In this document: positions 1-5,304 of the stretch, piece by piece | Position numbering within the stretch: the stretch's first letter is position 1 | Layout: each line of letters begins with the position of its first letter | Origin: an uncultured Muribaculaceae bacterium | Lineage (GTDB): Bacteria; Bacteroidota; Bacteroidia; Bacteroidales; Muribaculaceae | NCBI GenBank assembly: GCA_910587545.1 | Contig: CAJUMI010000088.1 | Coordinates: forward strand, 1 to 10,591 | Length of the DNA: 10,591 nt | Direction: 5' to 3' | The notes under the pieces: generated by a model | Database searches by the model: none | The model's input: only the letters and a program-made list of their open reading frames with translations | Told to the model about the DNA's origin: nothing | Program-made: the position numbers and the translations under genes

Positions 1-1
1 T

Positions 2-48
2 CCGGGGGGCAATTTATCTGGTCAACCGGGGGGCAAATTCACTGAGTT
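2..48. repeat. Two tandem ~24-bp G-rich repeats, inner cluster
   Basis: The 11-bp core CCGGGGGGCAA occurs at 2-12 and again at 26-36, exactly 24 bp apart. The first copy continues with ATTTATCTGGTCAA, which resembles the right-hand cluster near 222-245. These are probably internal transposase-binding repeats of the IS21-like end. Confidence 0.7.
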
Positions 49-132
49 TTTCCATTATAGCCTGAGAATCGAATATTTTCTAAAAATCCTCAAAAATCGG
101 TCGTCTGAAAAATACCGAAACCTCAGAGCTCT

Positions 133-187
133 AAAAATGAGAAGCTGCGCCGTAAACCTTAATTACGACACAGCTTCTCATTTTTAT
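133..187. terminator. Strong hairpin, probable transcription terminator of the IS
   Basis: A perfect 15-bp inverted repeat has arms at 133-147 and 171-185, with a second inner stem of CGTAA (151-155) and TTACG (163-167). The arms begin with five A and end with five T, so the hairpin can act as a Rho-independent terminator in either direction. In this context it would stop transcripts leaving the transposase genes to the left. Confidence 0.75.
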
Positions 188-196
188 TTTGGGCAA

Positions 197-252
197 AGGG
201 GTCAGTGATATTTTAGCTTAAGGGGGTCAATTCAACCTGGTCTAAGGGGTCA
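197..252. repeat. Three tandem ~24-bp G-rich repeats, outer cluster
   Basis: GGGGTCA occurs at 198-204, 223-229 and 246-252, with spacings of 25 and 23 bp. The middle copy shares GGGGTCAATT and CTGGTC with the inner cluster. This cluster lies next to the truncated gene and probably marks the outer end of the element. Confidence 0.7.
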
Positions 253-392
253 TCCGAGCCTGGGTTTTCCAGGCAAACCGATGCATAGGTTGTGGACAGT
301 GCGATCCCCATTGCCCCCAGTCGATAAAGATCCCCGACGAACTCCATCGCATCGATGCCTATGTCGAGAAACTAAAACAGGAAACAATCTGA
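253..392 (+). pseudogene. C-terminal fragment of a 4Fe-4S aldo/keto reductase-like protein
   Basis: One forward frame is open from just after a TAA at 243-245 to a TGA at 390-392. It contains CIGCGQCDPHCP followed by IKIPDELHRIDAYVEKLKQ. The CxxCxxCxxxCP spacing is a 4Fe-4S ferredoxin-type cluster motif. The amphipathic helix after it is typical of the C-terminus of Bacteroidota aldo/keto reductases that carry a ferredoxin tail (COG1453-like). Only about 45 residues remain and there is no start codon. The remnant begins beside the IS21-like repeats, so the gene was probably cut by that insertion. The TIM-barrel part would be beyond the left edge of the window. The 4Fe-4S motif is seen directly; the aldo/keto reductase assignment is from memory of the family. 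The exact junction is uncertain between about 253 and 279. Confidence 0.7.
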
Positions 393-420
393 TATCCTGC
401 GAAGTATTTATGACGCGCGC

Positions 421-440
421 CGGTCTGATCAGTCAGACCG
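421..440 (+). terminator. Hairpin downstream of the broken reductase gene
   Basis: A perfect 8-bp inverted repeat (CGGTCTGA / TCAGACCG) with a 4-base TCAG loop lies 29 bp after the stop codon at 392. There is no T-run after it, so its role as a terminator of the former gene is only probable. Confidence 0.4.
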
Positions 441-484
441 CTACTGATGGTCAGCCGATCCTGACGCAGAATCGGGACAATATG

Positions 485-515
485 TTTGTTGGTTGAGGAA
501 TTATCGGTAACTTTG
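485..515 (+). promoter_or_regulatory. Bacteroidota-type promoter for the gene at 555
   Basis: TTTG at 485-488 and TAACTTTG at 508-515 are separated by 19 bp. This fits the Bacteroidota primary sigma-factor consensus of TTTG and TAnnTTTG. Transcription would start near 522, giving an AT-rich leader of about 33 bases before the ATG at 555. The position also argues against an upstream start at 486, which would lie inside the promoter. Confidence 0.7.
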
Positions 516-554
516 TGTCCCGGTAATAATATTGTTTATTCTAACTGTTTATTT

Positions 555-2456
555 ATGAAAAAGTATTTATTGTTTTTTGGGGCAGTGCTATGTGGTTCGC
601 TAATGGCGGGGGCAGTGAAAACTGATCCGCAAGGCGAGCTCGTTCCCGTGTTTTCTGAAAATTTCAATGCGTTGGCTAATGGTACGCAAGCCGAGCCCGC
701 GGCCGACGAATTGAGCGCTTCGGGCAAGATCGACGCTTCGCTCACCGGCGGCCGGCAATGGAGTGGCCGCGGTCTGCATGAGGCCGGCGGTGCTCTCGCT
801 GTGATGAGCTTTGAGCAGAGTGACTGGTTCGGAACGGAGACTGTTCAGGGATATGTCCGCTCTCCTTATGCCGATGTCCGCTTGGACGGCGGTAACTTCA
901 CCGTGCGTTTTCGTGCGCGGAACCTCACTGAAGACGATGCTTTGACAAAAATCCATATCGAACTTTACGATGCCTACACATCCAATGCCATTCAGTCGAC
1001 GGTTGTGGAGATAAACGGTCAATGGGCCACTTATGAAGCCGATCTCTGTCATCCGGGCTACGGCAATCACCTTGCCTTTGTGGAGATGGCTTCCGAAGGA
1101 GGACAATGGATAATCGACGACTTCGAATTCGTTCAGGATTATTACGAACTTTCTGCTCCGGTAATCCACTTCCCCCGTAACGTGAGCTATGAGGGTTTTA
1201 CAGGGCGTTGGAACGAGGTGCCGCTCGCCGAAAGCTATCTGGTGTCAGTATATTCGCGCGACGATGCCGATAACCGCACTTATCTCGTGAAAGATAAGCC
1301 GGCGACCGGATGCACTCTGACCGTGGACGGCACAGTCAAAGGCACCGACTATTACTATCGTGTCCACAGTGTCAATGACAGATATACTTCCGTCGAATCC
1401 GAAGAACGCAAGATCCATGTCCCTCTCAATGATCTTGAGAAGCCGGTGGTGCTTCCCGCAGAAAATGTTTCGGCCGACGGCTTTACGGCTCGGTGGGAAC
1501 CGACGTTCCGTGCCATGGGCTACATTATCGGACTCTCTAAAGAGTACACGGCTACTGAGGATGTCCTCGTCACTCTGGTCCATGAAGACTTCGACAAGAT
1601 AACGTCAGGAGATCTCGATTGGCCATATCCTTTCTATGACGAACTCAACGAAATAACGTCAATTCCCGGTTGGCAGTGTGAATATTTCAATGTCCGCGTT
1701 GTGGTTGGCATGTTCGGGCTCGATAATTCATACAAGGCATACGGCGAGGACGTAAGCCTCACTTCGCCTGCGCTTGACCTTTCGGGAGATGGTGGTAAGT
1801 TTACGGTCAGATTGGATGTATACGGCAACAAGGATGATGTCGTGAGCATCACCTCGGGTGACAAAACTCTGACCCATACACTTGCTGAAGAAGGTGAGCA
1901 GTCGTTCAGCGTTGAGTTCGACAACGGCACAGCCGCATCGACTGTACGCATCGAATTCGACGGCGATGGAGCCTCAAAATTGCTGTTCTTTGATGATATC
2001 TACATTCAGCAGTCGGTTCATGCCGGAGATACAGTCAGGGAAAACGTCGGCACTTATCGCACCGACACTCCCGATGCCCGCTATCAATTCACAGGTCTCG
2101 ACGCTTCGGAGGGTGATACGTTTGTCTACACTGTGGCGGCATGGTCATATTCTCTTGACGAAGATGGCGTTTGGGGGCCCGATGTGTTTAGCGAGACATC
2201 CTCACCTTGCCGCGTTACGATTGGCGACACAAGTGGCATCTCAGATGTCGATGATGACGGCACACTCATTGAAGTGTCAGGTAAAACGCTTGTCGTTACC
2301 GTAGCTGAGGCCTCTGTCGCAGAAGTCTATAATGTCAGTGGCTCATTGGTCGGCCGCTATGATGTCGCTCAGGGCGTAAATACCGTCGTTGTAGGAGCCG
2401 AAGGCATCTTCATCGTGCGCGTCGCAGATAAAGTCGCCCGCGTCGCGCTGCGCTGA
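555..2456 (+). CDS. Large secreted multidomain protein with Fn3-like and jelly-roll modules and a T9SS-like tail
   Basis: The protein has 633 residues. Residues 1-20 are a signal peptide (MKKYLLFFG, then a hydrophobic core, ending MAGA), with no lipobox. Residues about 33-194 form a beta-sandwich module of the choice-of-anchor-J/cleaved-adhesin type, running from FSENFN to DDFEF. A fibronectin type III-like domain follows (about 202-291, with FTGRWNEV and YYYRVHSVN). A second one begins near 295 (FTARWEPT), but is interrupted from about 348 (HEDFDKI) to 485 (FFDDIYIQ) by another jelly-roll, then resumes to about 560. Residues 566-633 resemble a type IX secretion sorting tail (VYNVSGSLV, then GIFIVRVADKVARVAL). 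The start at 555 was chosen over 486 because it begins the signal peptide and follows the promoter. The gene has its own promoter and terminator and probably does not belong to the B12 operon. Its ligand is unknown; an adhesin or glycan-binding role is inference. Confidence 0.8.
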   Translation: MKKYLLFFGAVLCGSLMAGAVKTDPQGELVPVFSENFNALANGTQAEPAADELSASGKIDASLTGGRQWSGRGLHEAGGALAVMSFEQSDWFGTETVQGYVRSPYADVRLDGGNFTVRFRARNLTEDDALTKIHIELYDAYTSNAIQSTVVEINGQWATYEADLCHPGYGNHLAFVEMASEGGQWIIDDFEFVQDYYELSAPVIHFPRNVSYEGFTGRWNEVPLAESYLVSVYSRDDADNRTYLVKDKPATGCTLTVDGTVKGTDYYYRVHSVNDRYTSVESEERKIHVPLNDLEKPVVLPAENVSADGFTARWEPTFRAMGYIIGLSKEYTATEDVLVTLVHEDFDKITSGDLDWPYPFYDELNEITSIPGWQCEYFNVRVVVGMFGLDNSYKAYGEDVSLTSPALDLSGDGGKFTVRLDVYGNKDDVVSITSGDKTLTHTLAEEGEQSFSVEFDNGTAASTVRIEFDGDGASKLLFFDDIYIQQSVHAGDTVRENVGTYRTDTPDARYQFTGLDASEGDTFVYTVAAWSYSLDEDGVWGPDVFSETSSPCRVTIGDTSGISDVDDDGTLIEVSGKTLVVTVAEASVAEVYNVSGSLVGRYDVAQGVNTVVVGAEGIFIVRVADKVARVALR

Positions 2457-2490
2457 CAACATTCCTCAAGCACGATTCCAATACCCATCC

Positions 2491-2540
2491 AATCGGGAGA
2501 TAAACACTGATCGCATGTGTCTATCTCCCGATTGCTTTCT
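2491..2540 (+). terminator. Terminator after the secreted multidomain gene
   Basis: A perfect 12-bp inverted repeat has arms at 2491-2502 and 2522-2533 (AATCGGGAGATA and its complement). After one mismatch it is extended by ACAC/GTGT. The loop is about nine bases and the 3' side continues with GCTTTCT. It lies 34 bp after the stop codon and separates this gene from the riboswitch promoter. Confidence 0.65.
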
Positions 2541-2610
2541 GCCTCCGGAATTCCGGCCCAGACAGTCTGCCGTACTGGCATGTCAGAAAAGTCAGTCGTT
2601 GGCAAATTTT

Positions 2611-2642
2611 TTTGTCTGTTAAACGGAAAGTTGTTACCTTTG
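2611..2642 (+). promoter_or_regulatory. Promoter of the B12 uptake operon
   Basis: TTTG at 2611-2614 and TACCTTTG at 2635-2642 are separated by 20 bp, matching the Bacteroidota promoter consensus. Transcription would begin near 2649, immediately before the conserved part of the cobalamin riboswitch. The riboswitch therefore lies in the 5' leader of the operon. Confidence 0.75.
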
Positions 2643-2649
2643 CGGTGAA

Positions 2650-2860
2650 ATGGTTGTCCGTTATGCCCGTAGAGACGGGATTTTACAGGACATTAAAAGG
2701 GAATGAGGTGAAAATCCTCGACAGTACCCGCTGCTGTAAGTTCCGTTTACGATGATGTGCGCAGTCATCGTCAATATAGTCGATCGCATTACGTCACTGG
2801 CCGATAGCCGGGAAGGCGCGAGAGATGGAACAAGTCAGAAGACCTGCCGTTTTGCCTGAA
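2650..2860 (+). ncRNA. Cobalamin riboswitch aptamer
   Basis: The conserved core AAAAGGGAATGAGGTG starts at 2695 and continues with AAAATCC, a CAGTACCCGC block and CTGTAA, as in the cobalamin aptamer. The B12 box, AGTCAGAAGACCTGCC, is at 2833-2848. CACTGG followed by a GCCGGGAAGGC block (about 2795-2818) also matches the family. Paired arms are visible at TGTCC 2655-2659 with GGACA 2688-2692, and at 2749-2755 with 2765-2771. The RNA binds a cobalamin and normally represses the downstream uptake genes when cobalamin is abundant. The outer boundaries are approximate, and the preferred form (adenosyl- or hydroxo/methylcobalamin) cannot be told from this reading. Confidence 0.93.
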
Positions 2861-2975
2861 TAGAGAATACCCCGGGTGATGGGTTGACTTGATGACATCC
2901 GCCTGAAGTGACCATGGTCTGACGATATGCGAGGCGAGCCTGTCATGGTTTTTGATCCGTTTCCCGATTGCGTGT

Positions 2976-3009
2976 TCCCGATGACGGCCGTAACCGGGAT
3001 AGTTTTTTT
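2976..3009 (+). promoter_or_regulatory. Probable riboswitch expression platform: terminator-like hairpin
   Basis: TCCCG at 2976-2980 can pair with CGGGA at 2995-2999, followed closely by seven T at 3003-3009, 20 bp before the ATG of the first structural gene. A second TCCCG copy at 2962-2966 offers an alternative partner for the same CGGGA. This is suited to a switch between terminated and read-through structures, or to masking of the translation start. The hairpin is seen in the sequence; its coupling to cobalamin binding is inferred from position. Confidence 0.5.
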
Positions 3010-3029
3010 GAATCAACAACTGACAGACA

Positions 3030-4037
3030 ATGAAAAGAATTTTACTATTGACAATTGCCGCTTCTATGGTCTGCGGCGCATACGCTCAGGAAAAAGTAAC
3101 TGTGCTTGATCTTACAAATGCCGGATCTGTGCTCGAATTCGATGCTGAGACAGGAGCATGGACTGATACTTACAATGACGACTCCGAAAGCATCGAAAGC
3201 CAATGCTTCTCTTTCGTTCACAGTTCAATGAGCGACTGGCAGACATGGTGGGGCTTCACGGTCTCTAATTCGGCCGACAATTCCAAGCGCGACAATTTCA
3301 TCACTTATCAGTTCAGCAACATGGCCAAAGGCGGCATTGTCCTCAATGAGGACGGAACCGTCAAACTCGACGAGGCCGGCGCGCCGGTCGTCAGCGCCGA
3401 AGTCCCGTATCTCGTCGGGTATTACAGTCCCTATATGGCTGCGCGTCCTGTTGACATGACGTTCAATGACGGCAAGTCGTATGAGGCGGTCGGCGTATAT
3501 GTCAATCTTACGAGCTGGGCATATTACGGCGTGCAGGACGGTAGCGGTGTCGCTCGGGCATTCACCAACGGCGATCGCTTCACACTCACTGTCCACGGCG
3601 TGGCTCCGAATGAAAGTGAGAAGGAAATCGAAGTGGAGTTGGCCGCTTTTGACAACGGCAACCTGACGGTCAACCGCGGCTGGCGCTATGTCGACCTCAG
3701 CCCGCTCGGCCAGATCAACGAACTGTATTTTACAATGAAAAGTACAGACTCAGGTGCTTACGGTGACAACACTCCGGCTTATTTCTGTCTCGACAAGCTG
3801 ATGGTCAGGCAGAAAGAGACTTCCGGCCTCAATGATTTCGCCGGCGAGCAGACAACCCTCAGCTATGACCGCGCCTCGTCAGCCGTGACCGTCAGCGGTG
3901 CGGAATTTGCAGTGGTCTATGATGCTACAGGCCGCAAGGTCATGGCGACTGACTCGTCAGAGTTCAGCATCTCGAATCTCCCGGCGGGGGTATATGTGAT
4001 CCGTGCCGGTTCTTCAAGCCTTAAAATAGCAAAATGA
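3030..4037 (+). CDS. DUF4465-family secreted protein, first gene of the B12 operon
   Basis: The protein has 335 residues. Residues 1-19 are a signal peptide ending AYA before Gln20; there is no lipobox. Residues about 38-265 match the DUF4465 pattern, with WWGFTVSNSAD near 72, PYLVGYYSPY in the middle, WRYVDLSPLG, and the block NTPAYFCLDKLMV near 248-260. Residues about 276-335 (VVYDATGRKV, then LPAGVYVIRAG) resemble a type IX secretion sorting tail, suggesting export across the outer membrane. DUF4465 genes recur in cobalamin-riboswitch loci of gut Bacteroidota, and some accessory surface proteins of such loci (BtuH) bind B12 directly. Whether this protein does so cannot be told here. It is the first gene after the riboswitch and overlaps the next gene by four bases. 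The domain call is firm; the B12-binding role is inference. Confidence 0.85.
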   Translation: MKRILLLTIAASMVCGAYAQEKVTVLDLTNAGSVLEFDAETGAWTDTYNDDSESIESQCFSFVHSSMSDWQTWWGFTVSNSADNSKRDNFITYQFSNMAKGGIVLNEDGTVKLDEAGAPVVSAEVPYLVGYYSPYMAARPVDMTFNDGKSYEAVGVYVNLTSWAYYGVQDGSGVARAFTNGDRFTLTVHGVAPNESEKEIEVELAAFDNGNLTVNRGWRYVDLSPLGQINELYFTMKSTDSGAYGDNTPAYFCLDKLMVRQKETSGLNDFAGEQTTLSYDRASSAVTVSGAEFAVVYDATGRKVMATDSSEFSISNLPAGVYVIRAGSSSLKIAK

Positions 4038-5179
4038 TAAAAAGAAAAATGTTTTTAAGCATCATCCTTGTTGCGGGACTCTCATCCTGCAACAAGGATG
4101 ATGTCATCATTGCCGACGAGCCGGAACTGCCTTCCCAGGTCGGCGACTTCGATCCGGTATTTGCCGGAGCTTCTTACTTTCAGCGGGCCACGGAGCGCTA
4201 TACGTTTGTCGGAAGACCTGTGTTTATAACACCTGTCGTCGAGGGCGACAGCTATGAGTGGTGTATCGACGGGCGCCTCTCTGACTGTACGACGGCAACG
4301 CTCAAGTTCACCCCCGAAGCCCCTGGCGATTATGTCGTCGACGTCACTATAGACGGCACGGTCAACGGTCGTCTGACGGTTGTGTGCGTGCCCGAGACCG
4401 AGCGTCAGATGTATCGCCCCGGAGAGTCAAAAGAGCTCATAGTTTATGAATATGTTCCGGCTCCCGGTCAGTTTATCAACGAGTCTGTCGGCGATATGAC
4501 GCGTGTCGAAGCGGCCGGATGGGCTGCCGGACGCATCAAGGACCGCGATTTTGTATCGCTTGGCGGTTTCGGCGGCTATATAGTTGTCGGTTTCGGCCAT
4601 TCGATCAGGGATTTCATAGTCAAGGGCAATGCGTTTACCAACAAGAGCGGTGCGTCAAACGAGCCAGGCATCGTCTATGTAATGCAGGATGTCAACGGAA
4701 ACGGCCGGCCCGACGAAGAGTGGTATGAGCTGCGCGGCAGCGAGACCGGTGCCGACGCGACCGTGCAGAATTACGCCGTGACATACCGGAGGCCTGCTGC
4801 TCCGGGCCAGCCTGTGGATTGGCTTGATTGTTTCGGCGAAGTCGGACAGATCGACTACATGGCTCCTATACACAAGCAGGATTACTACTATCCTTCATGG
4901 ATCGAAGAAGATGAATACACACTCCGGGGTACACTTGTGGCCGCGCGCAGTGAGCGCGATCAGGCCGGTCAGTGGGTGAATTATCCGCTTGAGAGCGGTT
5001 ATGCCGACAATACGGGGTCAAACAACGACGTGTTTTATATAGCCGATGCGATGTTTGACGACCTCAGTCCTGTCAGACTCGAATATATCGATTTTATAAA
5101 AATACAGACAGGCATCAACGGCAAATGCGGACCGCTTGGCGAGCTTTCAACTGAAATATCGGAAGTAAGTGAGAGATAA
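4034..5179 (+). CDS. PKD-like surface lipoprotein of the B12 operon
   Basis: The protein has 381 residues. The signal peptide ends in the lipobox LSSC, with lipidation at Cys19. The following NKDD resembles the Bacteroidota lipoprotein export signal, so the protein is probably displayed on the cell surface. Residues about 45-120 form a PKD/Ig-like beta-sandwich (YEWCIDGRLSD, then TPEAPGDYVVDVTIDG). The remainder (about 130-381) is a conserved cell-surface domain common beside btuG in Bacteroidota B12 loci. Residues 219-230, DVNGNGRPDEEW, look like an EF-hand/dockerin-style calcium loop. The ATG overlaps the stop of the DUF4465 gene in ATGA, implying translational coupling. The role is probably accessory to corrinoid capture by the BtuG-BtuB complex, which is inferred from context. 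The lipoprotein nature is clear from the sequence. Confidence 0.82.
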   Translation: MIKRKMFLSIILVAGLSSCNKDDVIIADEPELPSQVGDFDPVFAGASYFQRATERYTFVGRPVFITPVVEGDSYEWCIDGRLSDCTTATLKFTPEAPGDYVVDVTIDGTVNGRLTVVCVPETERQMYRPGESKELIVYEYVPAPGQFINESVGDMTRVEAAGWAAGRIKDRDFVSLGGFGGYIVVGFGHSIRDFIVKGNAFTNKSGASNEPGIVYVMQDVNGNGRPDEEWYELRGSETGADATVQNYAVTYRRPAAPGQPVDWLDCFGEVGQIDYMAPIHKQDYYYPSWIEEDEYTLRGTLVAARSERDQAGQWVNYPLESGYADNTGSNNDVFYIADAMFDDLSPVRLEYIDFIKIQTGINGKCGPLGELSTEISEVSER

Positions 5180-5195
5180 GATATTTTTTTCTGCC

Positions 5196-5257
5196 GTCCC
5201 GCTATGTGCAGCCCGTCAGCATGATGTATGATGCACACGGGCTGCATGGCGTGGGAC
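5196..5257. repeat. Long imperfect palindrome in the gap before btuG
   Basis: The 125-bp gap between the PKD-like lipoprotein gene and btuG holds a nearly continuous hairpin. GTCCC at 5196-5200 pairs with GGGAC at 5253-5257. TGCAGCCCGT at 5207-5216 pairs perfectly with ACGGGCTGCA at 5237-5246. GCAT at 5219-5222 pairs with ATGC at 5231-5234 nearer the loop. It follows a T-run (5184-5190), and no T-run directly follows it, so it is not a standard terminator. It may trim or stabilise the message between the two genes, or be a remnant of a rearrangement (see the duplicate at 5237-5262). Confidence 0.7.
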
Positions 5258-5262
5258 TATGA
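5237..5262 (+). repeat. Extra copy of the btuG lipobox coding sequence
   Basis: These 26 bp match 5425-5450 inside btuG with a single difference (G at 5249, T at 5437). In the corresponding frame the copy would encode TGCMAWDYE, against TGCMSWDYE in btuG, and is followed within ten codons by a stop. It is therefore a displaced duplicate of the region around the lipidated cysteine, lying 188 bp upstream of the functional one. Confidence 0.85.
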
Positions 5263-5304
5263 GCGATTTTTGAAGATACATCGTTAAAAAACGGCATCTG
5301 AAAA

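Larger units (their letters stand above)
1..252. mobile_element. Non-coding end of an IS21-like insertion sequence (partial)
   Basis: No coding sequence is seen here. The stretch carries five degenerate copies of a G-rich unit in one orientation, with G-runs starting near 4, 28, 198, 222 and 246. The best preserved read roughly GGGGGTCAATT followed by CTGGTC. Within each cluster the spacing is 23-25 bp. Multiple short repeats at the element ends are characteristic of the IS21 family, where they bind the transposase. The reading frame of a neighbouring gene is cut off right beside the last repeat, which fits an insertion boundary near 252-275. The istA/istB genes would lie left of the window, so the family assignment rests on repeat structure alone. 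The exact terminal CA and the target duplication cannot be fixed from this end. Confidence 0.6.

Noticed and set aside
2..252. G-rich repeats with about 24-bp spacing as a possible CRISPR array
   Set aside because: There are only five degenerate copies in two separate clusters, with conserved bases between the cores and no true spacers. Transposon-end repeats explain them better.
281..496. A 71-codon forward frame near the left end
   Set aside because: It overlaps the ferredoxin-like remnant in another frame, has low-complexity basic composition with no recognisable domain, and ends inside the promoter for the gene at 555.
2545..2556. A perfect 12-bp palindrome, CCGGAATTCCGG
   Set aside because: There is no loop, no T-run, no second copy in the window and no positional link to a promoter. 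It is probably chance or a minor extension of the terminator region.
2927..3109. A 60-codon forward frame between the riboswitch and the DUF4465 gene
   Set aside because: It overlaps the signal-peptide codons of the DUF4465 gene in another frame and shows no recognisable features, while the region is explained by the riboswitch leader.
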